Source: Mucilaginibacter_A sp964244955 (GTDB taxonomy: Bacteria > Bacteroidota > Bacteroidia > Sphingobacteriales > Sphingobacteriaceae). Taken from it: a stretch of 64,000 bases of DNA. Below the pieces are notes generated by a model. It did not search any database. It was given only the letters and a program-made list of their open reading frames with translations, and was not told the DNA's origin. The stretch spans positions 31,378-95,377 of the forward strand of contig CAXTKQ010000001.1 in NCBI GenBank assembly GCA_964244955.1. The letters run 5' to 3'. The position numbers and the translations under genes are program-made. Shown here one piece after another: positions 50,833 to 58,055 of this stretch (position 1 is its first letter; every line of letters starts with the position of its first letter).

Positions 50833-52227
50833 ATGATGAAAAAATTGAACATAAAATATACGGTTTGTACAGGTTTGATGCTTCTTTTATCGGCCTGTAA
50901 TAAGCAATTAGATTTAAAACCAACGCAAAGCATCGAAACCAGCCAGGCTTTGTTAACGGCAAAAGATGTACAGATTACCTTGATCGGTGCTTACAGTAAT
51001 TTAGCTGCGCTTGATGCAAACGGTGTAGAACATTTGTATAGCGGCTCTGTATTTTTAATGCCAGACCTGTTAGGAACTTCCGGGCAAAATATTATAGAGT
51101 GGACGGGAACGTACCAACAATTAACGGAGATGGCCAACCAGTCAATTACGGTTACCAATAGTTATGTAGCCAATACCTGGCTTACGGCTTATAACGATAT
51201 CAACCAGATCAACAATGTACTTTCCGCGTTGGATAAAGTAACGGTTCAAGCCGATAAAGACCGGATAGAAGGCGAAGCCAAGTTTTTGCGTGGTATGATT
51301 TACTTTGATTTGGTAAGGCTTTATGGAAAAGCTTGGAACGATGGCGACCCGAATACCAACCTCGGCGTTCCGATAGTTTTAACGCCGACTGCACAAATTG
51401 ACGCTTCTTCTTATGTTGCCCGTTCTACCGTTGGCCAGGTTTATACACAAGTACTTTCTGATTTGACAACGGCACAAGCCAAGTTACCGGCTTCCAACAG
51501 TTTTTATGCCAATAAATATTCGGCGGCAGCCTTACTTTCAAGGGTTTATATGCAGAAACTGGACTATGCCAATGCTGCAACCGCTGCAAATGTGGTTATC
51601 AGTTCGGGTGCTTTCGGTTTAATGCCGACTTACGCTGCCGAGTTTCCGTACAGTACAACCGGCCCGGCACATGCTGACAACACTTCCGAAGATATTTTTG
51701 CTGTCCAGATTACTTCGCAACAAGGTGTTAACGCTTTAAACGAATTTTATGGCGGCTCAACATATGGCGGCCGCGGCGATGCTGTCATTTCACCTTCTTT
51801 TCCTGCCGAATTTGAGCCGGGAGATGCGCGCGGTGCTTTCTTTTATAATGATGGTGGTTCGCTTTATTCCTCTAAGTTTCAAAACCAATATGGCAACATT
51901 AAAATATTGCGTTTGGCCGAAATGTATTTAAACCGTGCCGAAGCAAATCTGCGTTCAAATACCACTACCGGCGATACGCCTTTAAACGATGTCAACAAAA
52001 TCCGTACACGTGCCGGTTTGGCCCCGCTTGCTTCCGTTACTTTGGCACAGGTTTTAACCGAACGCAGGCACGAGTTGGCTTTTGAAGGCGGTTTCTTTTT
52101 GCACGATGCCAAACGGACGAAGCAAAGCGTAGGCGCGCTCGAATGGAACTCGCCTAAACTAGTGTTTCCCATCCCGCAACGCGAAACCATTGCTAACCCC
52201 AATTTAAAACAAAATACAGGTTATTGA
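50833..52227 (+). CDS. SusD/RagB family nutrient-binding outer membrane lipoprotein
   Basis: Surface substrate-binding lipoprotein partner of the upstream SusC, 464 residues. The signal peptide ends in the lipobox LLSAC (Cys near 22) followed by NKQLDLKPTQS. TPR-like helices (RIEGEAKFLRGMIYFDLVRLYG; AALLSRVYMQKLDYANAA) and the C-terminal signature (LRLAEMYLNRAEANLRSN; LTERRHELAFEGGFFLHDAKR; LVFPIPQRE...LKQNTGY) are all present. It begins 16 bases after the susC stop. The codons of the signal-peptide core and lipobox (LMLLLSAC) overlap an R1 unit at 50877-50900. Ligand unknown; no glycan-degrading gene is adjacent. Confidence 0.94.
   Translation: MMKKLNIKYTVCTGLMLLLSACNKQLDLKPTQSIETSQALLTAKDVQITLIGAYSNLAALDANGVEHLYSGSVFLMPDLLGTSGQNIIEWTGTYQQLTEMANQSITVTNSYVANTWLTAYNDINQINNVLSALDKVTVQADKDRIEGEAKFLRGMIYFDLVRLYGKAWNDGDPNTNLGVPIVLTPTAQIDASSYVARSTVGQVYTQVLSDLTTAQAKLPASNSFYANKYSAAALLSRVYMQKLDYANAATAANVVISSGAFGLMPTYAAEFPYSTTGPAHADNTSEDIFAVQITSQQGVNALNEFYGGSTYGGRGDAVISPSFPAEFEPGDARGAFFYNDGGSLYSSKFQNQYGNIKILRLAEMYLNRAEANLRSNTTTGDTPLNDVNKIRTRAGLAPLASVTLAQVLTERRHELAFEGGFFLHDAKRTKQSVGALEWNSPKLVFPIPQRETIANPNLKQNTGY
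50877..50900 (+). repeat. R1 repeat encoding the SusD lipobox region
   Basis: GATGCTTCTTTTATCGGCCT at 50877-50896 followed by GTAA matches core plus first part of the tail. It is read as LMLLLSACN, the end of the signal peptide. Confidence 0.7.
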
Positions 52228-52230
52228 TCT

Positions 52231-52288
52231 GATGCTTTTTTTAGCAGGTAAAAATTGGTATCAAATTTATGCCGATAAAAACAGTATG
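52231..52288. repeat. Degenerate R1 unit followed by an inverted R2 unit
   Basis: R1-like GATGCTTTTTTTA with tail GCAGGTAAAAATTGGT (52231-52259), then tail and R2 core in minus orientation (52262-52288, ending GATAAAAACAGTATGG). A GGCCGG/CCGGCC hairpin (about 52288-52311) with a T-run follows and may be the terminator of the susCD operon. Confidence 0.7.
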
Positions 52289-52355
52289 GCCGGAAAAATA
52301 GTTACCGGCCGTGCTTTTTTACCGGTAGAAAAACTTTTAAACCCAAACATCGGTC

Positions 52356-53030
52356 TCAGAATTTAAACAGTATTTTTAATCCGGTAAAGGCAATTTGCAA
52401 GCCTACACAAAATATTAAAAAAGCAGAGATACGGTTTACAATATTTTCGCCGTTTTCGCCGAGAAAATTAATCAGCGTTTTGGTGTTGAAGTAGAAAATG
52501 TAAATCAGCGTACACATCACCAATACCGAAACCAGCAAAGCCAGGGTATTGATGAGATAACCGTTCGTGTTGTTGGCCGCACTGTGCGCGCTTAAGGTAA
52601 AAAGTACCGAAATGGTACCTGGGCCGGTGGTGATCGGGAAAGCTATCGGGTAAAAAAGCTTGCTGGCCACTTGCTCATATCCGTCGTCGGTATTGTTCAA
52701 TGCTGCATCACTTGGCTGCACTTGTGTTGTTTTATCGGAAGACAAAAACCCCCAACCAATTTTGCAGATCATAATGCCGCCAGCAAGTTGTATAATGGGT
52801 ATGGAAATGCCGAAAAGTTTTAAAATCCATTGCCCGGCAAACAACGAAACCATGCAAATCAAAAAAGCATACAAACTTACTTTTTGCACCACTTTGCGCT
52901 TGTCTTTTTTATGAAGGTTGAGAAAATACGGACTGACGATAAACGCTGAACCAATCGGGTTGATAACCGGGAACAGCGCAATGATACCGATAAAAACAAG
53001 GTTAATAAATGAATGGTAAAATTCGTCCAT
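52356..53030 (-). CDS. MarC family integral membrane protein
   Basis: Inner-membrane protein of the MarC family (UPF0056), 224 residues with six predicted TM segments. Typical are FPVINPIGSAFIVSPYF in TM1, IIQLAGGIMICKIGWGFL, and FYPIAFPITTGPGTISVLFTL (read in two parts) near the fourth segment. The function of MarC proteins is not established; despite the name a role in antibiotic resistance was not confirmed. The gene stands alone: convergent with the susCD operon on one side and separated from the oxidoreductase gene by a repeat-derived terminator on the other. The start is the ATG at 53030. Confidence 0.9.
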   Translation of the reverse strand: MDEFYHSFINLVFIGIIALFPVINPIGSAFIVSPYFLNLHKKDKRKVVQKVSLYAFLICMVSLFAGQWILKLFGISIPIIQLAGGIMICKIGWGFLSSDKTTQVQPSDAALNNTDDGYEQVASKLFYPIAFPITTGPGTISVLFTLSAHSAANNTNGYLINTLALLVSVLVMCTLIYIFYFNTKTLINFLGENGENIVNRISAFLIFCVGLQIAFTGLKILFKF

Positions 53031-53192
53031 AAAAGAGGTACTGTTTTAACGTCAGGATGGATAAAGCTAATAGAACATTTTGGTTTTTAAACCTCTAATT
53101 ATTTTTTCGTTATAAACCCAACTGGTCAGGATTTGCAAATCCCGGCTTTTGAGCTTAAGGTTTCCTAATCCTTATTTGTGAATTGCCTAAAA

Positions 53193-53250
53193 AAAAGAAG
53201 CATGGCCAGGAGAAACTTCCCGGCCATGCTTCTTTTATGCCTATAATTTC
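53193..53250 (-). terminator. Terminator formed by two inverted R1 cores
   Basis: Arms 53193-53207 (AAAAGAAGCATGGCC) and 53222-53236 (GGCCATGCTTCTTTT) pair perfectly across 14 bases and are R1 cores extended by GGCC. On the minus strand the hairpin ends in a long T-run, so it terminates the oxidoreductase gene. The tail of the second unit reaches 53250. Confidence 0.85.
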
Positions 53251-53251
53251 A

Positions 53252-54580
53252 TCAGCTTTCTTTTGGCGGCGTGCCCCGGAAAGCATCCAGTTTGTCAATG
53301 CGTTCTAATTGTACAGGTTTGCCGGTGCGGGCAGATTCATAAATGGCCTCCATGATTTTTTGGTCCTGCAAACCTTCTTCGCCTGGTGTATAAGGCGTTT
53401 TGTTTTCAATCACACATTCCGAAAAATGGTCAATCTCTAAAGCAAACTGGTTTTCTTCCGGCAACTTCGGGTTCGATTTGTTCTGAACTTTACCTTCTAC
53501 ATGTCCAACTTCTGGCATCAAGCCTTTATAATCAAATGCCGGGTCCATGCCAAACCAACCGCCGTTATCGGCATAACAACGGTAATGTTTGGAGTTGTGC
53601 GCACCGTAACTGCAAGTATTGTTGGCGATGGCGCCACTCGGAAAAAACATCTGGAACATCACCGCTTCTTCCACTTCCTTAAAACGCGGGTCGTTGGGCG
53701 TGGTATAAGTGGTTGCATTCACCATATAAGGTTCTTCGCCAAGCAAATAGCGGTTGGTGTTGATGTCGTACAAGCCAATATCCGGCAAAGAGCCGCCGCC
53801 AGAAAGTGCTTTTTTCAAACGCCATTGGTTTGGGTCGCCGATGTTTTGCACATTAACGGAAGTGATCACTTTTACTTTTCCAAATTTTTTCTGGCGGGTA
53901 AAATCCTTGATCTGCCGGTTGTTCGGTTCGTATTGGATGCGGTAAGCAACCATCAGTTTTTTACCGGCTTTTTTGCAGGCATCAATCATCCTTTCTGCAG
54001 ATTTGGAAGAAGTGGTCATCGGCTTTTCGCACAATACATGCTTGCCTGCTTTGGCTGCCCGAACCACAAATTCTTCGTGCATAGCATTCGGCAAAACAAT
54101 GTAAACGGCATCAATTTCCGGGTTGTTTTTAATGTTGTCGTAATTCTGGTAGTTGTAAATGTTTTTTGGGGAGATGCCGTATTGCTGCGCTACTTTTTGC
54201 GCTTTTGCCGCATCGCCGCTTACCAAAGCTACCGGTTTCGAGTTTTTGCATGCACCAAAGGCTTCCATAATCTGGCCTAAAGTCAGTTCGCCCAAACCTA
54301 CAATGGCGTAACCCACGCGTTTTTCTTTGGGCAAAATAGTTGGCAAAGACAGTTGCTCGCCTTCGCTTTTGGCGTGCTGGCTCGGCACTTCTACTTTTAT
54401 CGCTGCCGACATTGGCCCCGGCCCGCTGCTTGTGCTTTGTGCACTGGCCGTACCGCTTGCCAGTAATTCGCCTGCAACGGTAGCGGCAATAATCCCTTTG
54501 CCTGCACTTTCTATAAATTGCCTTCTGCCGTATGCTTTTGGGGATGGTGTTTCCGGCCCAATGTCTTTAAAATCTGTCAT
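53252..54580 (-). CDS. Gfo/Idh/MocA family oxidoreductase, probably Tat-exported
   Basis: NAD(P)-dependent sugar or polyol dehydrogenase-like enzyme. The ATG at 54580 is chosen because a twin-arginine signal follows (GRRQFIESAGKGIIAATVAG, ending ASAQ); an ATG at 54625 is possible. The Rossmann domain reads VGYAIVGLGELTLGQIMEAF with AVYIVLPNAMHEEFVVRAAK and the EKPMTTSS motif (Lys is the usual catalytic/cofactor residue). The C-terminal alpha/beta domain includes GGGSLPDIGLYDINTNRYL with the Asp/His-type region. Predicted length 442 residues. Periplasmic glucose-fructose oxidoreductase-like proteins have this layout. Substrate unknown. Confidence 0.88.
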   Translation of the reverse strand: MTDFKDIGPETPSPKAYGRRQFIESAGKGIIAATVAGELLASGTASAQSTSSGPGPMSAAIKVEVPSQHAKSEGEQLSLPTILPKEKRVGYAIVGLGELTLGQIMEAFGACKNSKPVALVSGDAAKAQKVAQQYGISPKNIYNYQNYDNIKNNPEIDAVYIVLPNAMHEEFVVRAAKAGKHVLCEKPMTTSSKSAERMIDACKKAGKKLMVAYRIQYEPNNRQIKDFTRQKKFGKVKVITSVNVQNIGDPNQWRLKKALSGGGSLPDIGLYDINTNRYLLGEEPYMVNATTYTTPNDPRFKEVEEAVMFQMFFPSGAIANNTCSYGAHNSKHYRCYADNGGWFGMDPAFDYKGLMPEVGHVEGKVQNKSNPKLPEENQFALEIDHFSECVIENKTPYTPGEEGLQDQKIMEAIYESARTGKPVQLERIDKLDAFRGTPPKES

Positions 54581-54668
54581 TTGTTTTGCTTTAGTTTTGA
54601 TCAGTGTTGATTTTTGTTTGTCCATAAAAAAACTCATAGCCAATGCTTTAGTTTACAATTAATTAAAT

Positions 54669-54745
54669 TTTTTGCCGATAAAAGAAGCATCGTTCTGTCG
54701 CTACAGGTTTTTGCACTAATTTTTTGCCGGTAAAAGAAGCATTGG
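54669..54745 (-). repeat. Two R1 copies in direct orientation before cdaA
   Basis: Cores at 54679-54690 and 54731-54742, each preceded by the tail ATTTTTTGCCG(A/G). They lie in the divergent gap between the oxidoreductase and cdaA. Same-strand tandem copies are rare in this window. Confidence 0.8.
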
Positions 54746-54780
54746 TTGATTATTCGTGCCCAAATCTTCGGCACAACTAT

Positions 54781-54788
54781 TAACTTCG
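54781..54788 (+). promoter_or_regulatory. -7 box of cdaA, five bases before the start codon
   Basis: TAACTTCG is one base off TAnnTTTG and ends five bases before the ATG at 54794, again predicting a leaderless or very short leader. Confidence 0.35.
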
Positions 54789-54793
54789 TGCAA

Positions 54794-55579
54794 ATGGATT
54801 TAAGCTTTCTGCGTTTTTCTTTTTTTGACGTGCTGGATGTGGTACTGGTGGCCATCATCATTTACCAAATTTACAACCTCATCCGCGGCACCATTGCTGC
54901 CAATATTTTTATCGGTTTGGCCATTTTGTGTGCTTTGTATTTTGTGGTAAAAGCTTTAAACATGCGCCTGCTTACCGGCATTTTAGGCAATTTTATGAAT
55001 GTTGGTATCCTGGCGCTCATCGTGGTTTTTCAGCAAGAGATCAGGCGGTTTTTGCTGCTGGTTGGCCGCAATGCTTCCCTTCAAAGAAACAAAGCTTGGT
55101 GGAAATATTTTTTTGGGCGGAAAGAGGAAGAGAAAAACAACCTGGCACGTATCAAACCAATTATTGACGCCTGCAAAACCATGAAAGACAGCCGGACCGG
55201 CGCATTGATTGTTTTTGCCAAATATTACGACGAAGAGTTTTTTCACAACAGTTGCGAATATTTGGACGCCAAAATTACCAAACGTTTGCTCGAAAGCATC
55301 TTTCAGAAAAACGGCCCGCTGCACGATGGCGCCGTCATTATCTCCGGAAACAAAATCAAATCGGCCAGTTGTATTTTGCCTCTGACCGATAATACAAACC
55401 TGCCGCCACAGTTTGGTTTGCGCCACCGCGCCGGCATCGGTATTTCGGAAGCAAGCGATGCAACGGCCTTGATCGTATCCGAAGAAACCGGCGAAATTGC
55501 CTACGCCAAACAAGGAAAAGTGAAGATGGACATCAGTTTTAACGAACTGGAAAAACTGCTGAACAAAGATTTTGACTGA
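54794..55579 (+). CDS. cdaA: Diadenylate cyclase (c-di-AMP synthase)
   Basis: Membrane-bound enzyme making the second messenger c-di-AMP from two ATP. The ATG at 54794 gives MDLSFLRFSFFDVLDV and 261 residues, the CdaA standard; an upstream in-frame start lacks support. Three TM segments (about 10-30, 35-55, 60-80) precede a short coiled region and the DAC domain with its signature motifs DGAVIISG and GLRHRAGIGISEASDA. The usual partner gene cdaR is not next to it, as commonly in this phylum. The stop TGA is followed at once by an R1 unit (55580-55591) that forms an inverted pair with 55607-55618. Confidence 0.94.
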   Translation: MDLSFLRFSFFDVLDVVLVAIIIYQIYNLIRGTIAANIFIGLAILCALYFVVKALNMRLLTGILGNFMNVGILALIVVFQQEIRRFLLLVGRNASLQRNKAWWKYFFGRKEEEKNNLARIKPIIDACKTMKDSRTGALIVFAKYYDEEFFHNSCEYLDAKITKRLLESIFQKNGPLHDGAVIISGNKIKSASCILPLTDNTNLPPQFGLRHRAGIGISEASDATALIVSEETGEIAYAKQGKVKMDISFNELEKLLNKDFD

Positions 55580-55636
55580 TAAAAGAAGCATTTTTGTTTT
55601 TTGGCGATGCTTCTTTTACCGGTTTAAAATTGGTTT
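55580..55636. terminator. Inverted R1 pair behind cdaA
   Basis: TAAAAGAAGCAT (55580-55591) pairs with ATGCTTCTTTTA (55607-55618) across 15 bases; the second unit has its tail to 55636. T-rich loop and flanks make it a plausible terminator for cdaA. Confidence 0.75.
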
Positions 55637-55687
55637 TTTACAACCGTATTTTTTTATAAAAATAAAAGGTTTGTTTTTTGGCAATGC

Positions 55688-57415
55688 TTATTCTAAAATA
55701 GCTTGCGGTTGCGGTGCAAATGCGTACTTTTTGATCAAGGCCAGCATTTGGTAAGGCTCAAATGGTTTTGAAATGAAATCTGTAAAACCGATCAGCATTA
55801 GCTCGGCCAACATTTCCTGGTCCATTAAAGATGCCGTAAATGCAATTACCGGTAAGTTCGGATATAAATTTTTCACCTCTTTGATGGCCGTAAAACCATT
55901 CATCACCGGCATTTCCAAATCCATCAAAACCAAAGAATAATCTGCGTTTTGTTCTAAAATATCCAAAGCTTCCTGCCCGTGATAAGCACAGGTAACGGTA
56001 GCATTATAACCGGTTAAGATTTTTTTGGCAATCATCATGTTGATCTTGTTGTCTTCTGTAACCAGGATATTTAAGCCCGACAGGTCGTTTGTGTCCGGTT
56101 TGGCGCTTAACAAAGGCGACTCCTTTTTATCAGCAAGTTTAAAATTGATGATAAAGCTAAACTTGCTTCCCTGGCCTTTTTCGCTTTCTAATTTCAAAGC
56201 GCTGTCCATCAATTCCAGCAAACGGAGACAGATAGAAAGCCCTAAGCCAGTGCCGGTGTATTTGCGGGTGCTTTCATCATAAACCTGCCAAAAACTTTCA
56301 AATATTTTGCTTTGGTCTTCTTTTGCAATGCCTAAGCCCGTGTCTTTTACTATAAATTCTACCGAGAGCCCTGCACCCTCTTTTTGCCGGCAAAGCAAAC
56401 TCAACTTTACAAAACCTTTCTCGGTAAACTTTAGTGCGTTTGACAGCAAATTGTTGAGGATTTGAATGATGCGTACATCATCGCCCCAAACCAGCGCGTT
56501 GGCTTCAGGCACTATGTCCACCATCAGTTGCAGGTTTTTTTCTTCAAAACTGTTGTAAAACGGCAAGGTAGCGTCTGTAATCAACTGCTTCAAATTGAAC
56601 TCGACCAGGTGGATTTCCAGTTTGCCGGCCTCTATTTTGTTAAAGTCGAGTATATCGTTTACCAAGTTGAGCATGTGTTTAGAACAATACTTTAAAATTC
56701 GGTAATATTCGTTGTCTTCCGAAAGGTATTTTTCATCTTTTAGCAAATTAACTGCACCTAAAACACCATTAAGCGGCGTCCTTAGTTCGTGACCCATGGT
56801 GGAAAGGAACCTGGTGCGGGAAGAAATGGTGTTGTTTTTTTCTTCGATCAATTCTTCAAAGTTTAATTTTTGAGAACGGATGAACGCATAGGCAAGGCCA
56901 ACCGTCATCACTACGGAGGAGAGGGCATTGCACATAAATATTACGGCGCCAATCCGGTGCGAGACTGGTTCTAACGGCTTAACATACAGCCCCAAAAAAA
57001 TGCAGGTTAAAAAGGAAACCACGGTAATGGTAAAATTAAACAGCAAGGTGTTGTAGTTTGACTTTTCAAAATCTATCAGCACCGGCAAACAAATCAGCAG
57101 TGGGAAATAATAGAAGCATTGGCCGGACTGCGCCCCTTCTACCAATACGCTAATTATCAAATGTGTGCTTACAATAAATAGAAATACGTATTCTGTTTTG
57201 TTTAGAATGCCTGCCTTTTTTAAAAGCATTACAGATCCAAGGCAAAAGCAAAACAAGCTTGTTGATGCACAGGAAAAGTTGAGGTGTAAACAAAAATAAA
57301 CGATTGATAAAACGAAGCCGGAAGCAAACGCCACAGAATAAACCAGGAAAAGCCTTTTAGAAAGATCCCTTAAATCAAATATTGACAGGAAAGAGTCTTT
57401 TGTGATGAAAGGCAT
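55688..57415 (-). CDS. Hybrid sensor histidine kinase/response regulator
   Basis: Membrane-bound hybrid kinase, 575 residues. About six TM segments occupy residues 20-180 with short loops (a 7TM-like or MASE-like input region I cannot name). HisKA follows with H209 (STMGHELRTPLNGVLG), then HATPase_c (ILNNLLSNALKFTEKG; VKDTGLGIAKED; GTGLGLSI), and a C-terminal receiver domain (about 444-565) with VTEDNKIN and phospho-acceptor Asp in LVLMDLEMPVMNG. No output domain or cognate DNA-binding regulator lies nearby, so a phosphorelay to a distant partner is likely. The gene stands alone on its strand. Confidence 0.92.
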   Translation of the reverse strand: MPFITKDSFLSIFDLRDLSKRLFLVYSVAFASGFVLSIVYFCLHLNFSCASTSLFCFCLGSVMLLKKAGILNKTEYVFLFIVSTHLIISVLVEGAQSGQCFYYFPLLICLPVLIDFEKSNYNTLLFNFTITVVSFLTCIFLGLYVKPLEPVSHRIGAVIFMCNALSSVVMTVGLAYAFIRSQKLNFEELIEEKNNTISSRTRFLSTMGHELRTPLNGVLGAVNLLKDEKYLSEDNEYYRILKYCSKHMLNLVNDILDFNKIEAGKLEIHLVEFNLKQLITDATLPFYNSFEEKNLQLMVDIVPEANALVWGDDVRIIQILNNLLSNALKFTEKGFVKLSLLCRQKEGAGLSVEFIVKDTGLGIAKEDQSKIFESFWQVYDESTRKYTGTGLGLSICLRLLELMDSALKLESEKGQGSKFSFIINFKLADKKESPLLSAKPDTNDLSGLNILVTEDNKINMMIAKKILTGYNATVTCAYHGQEALDILEQNADYSLVLMDLEMPVMNGFTAIKEVKNLYPNLPVIAFTASLMDQEMLAELMLIGFTDFISKPFEPYQMLALIKKYAFAPQPQAILE

Positions 57416-57503
57416 ACTTAATTTTTACGAACCGCTAATATTAATGTTTCAAAATCCCTGCTATATTGTTGTCATTTAGGCAATTGCTTTTTGCTTCCGC
57501 GTA

Positions 57504-57533
57504 CACCAATTTTATAGGCATAAAAACAGTATG
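57504..57533 (-). repeat. R2 repeat copy with full tail
   Basis: CACCAATTTTATAGGCA tail (57504-57520) followed by core TAAAAACAGTATG (57521-57533), minus orientation. It shows the R2 core attached to the same tail that R1 carries. Confidence 0.88.
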
Positions 57534-57551
57534 CGGGCTTTTTATTGGTTT

Positions 57552-57935
57552 TTAAGGATTGGGTTTTGGCACTTCCGTTTTTGGTTGAACAACCGGCGGC
57601 AAACGTTTAATTGGCATTGTGTAGATTACGGTTCCATCAGGTTTTACAATTGGCATATTCCAGTTGCCCTGGGGCGTGGCAATCGGCATGTTATCCAACG
57701 AAGCCGTTAAATTTTGGTTTGTTGAAGTGGGTTTTTTTGGTTGAACACGAGGCGAAAACAATAAGTTCAAATCGTTTTGTTGCTGTTTAGAAAGCTTGTT
57801 TGATGGAACCGTATCGGAAAAACGATTAACGCCAGGTACATTTTGAGGCGTACGGTTTGGCGTAATTGTATTTTGCTGGGCCTTTAGCGTAAAAACCGTT
57901 CCTGAAAACAAGATGAAGAAAATAGCTTTTTTCAT
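57552..57935 (-). CDS. Small secreted hypothetical protein
   Basis: Function not recognised. The 127-residue product has a Sec signal peptide (MKKAIFFILFSGTVFTLKAQ) and a mature part rich in Asn, Pro, Gln and Thr (QNTITPNRTPQNVPG; PKKPTSTNQNLTASL). Two similar methionine-proline words follow (NMPIATPQGNWNMPIVKPDG, YTMPIKRLPPVV). No cysteine, probably unstructured and periplasmic or surface-exposed. It lies downstream of the M1 peptidase gene on the same strand, but a terminator hairpin (58007-58030) separates them. Confidence 0.68.
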   Translation of the reverse strand: MKKAIFFILFSGTVFTLKAQQNTITPNRTPQNVPGVNRFSDTVPSNKLSKQQQNDLNLLFSPRVQPKKPTSTNQNLTASLDNMPIATPQGNWNMPIVKPDGTVIYTMPIKRLPPVVQPKTEVPKPNP

Positions 57936-58006
57936 AACCTCGGGATTTGATGTGTAATTTACAAATGTTTATCCAAAAACTTTGCAAATTAAATGCAAAT
58001 AAAAAA

Positions 58007-58053
58007 AGCATCCGGGAAAATCCGGATGCTCTTTTTATGCCCATAAAAACAGT
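58007..58053 (-). terminator. Terminator hairpin and R2 core after the M1 peptidase gene
   Basis: Stem AGCATCCGG (58007-58015) / CCGGATGCT (58022-58030), loop GAAAAT, with a run of seven T's on the minus strand. The right arm runs into a composite repeat: CTTTTTATGCCCATAAAAACAGTAT (read in parts, 58031-58055) ends in an R2 core just before the peptidase stop. Confidence 0.75.
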
Positions 58054-58055
58054 AT

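Noticed and set aside
53501..54280. A long plus-strand open frame opposite the Gfo/Idh/MocA gene
   Set aside because: It is the antisense shadow of a well-conserved coding gene and its product has no recognisable features.
54581..54643. Longer N-terminus for the Gfo/Idh/MocA protein
   Set aside because: It would place more than 50 residues in front of the twin-arginine motif, more than usual; the ATG at 54625 remains a minor possibility.
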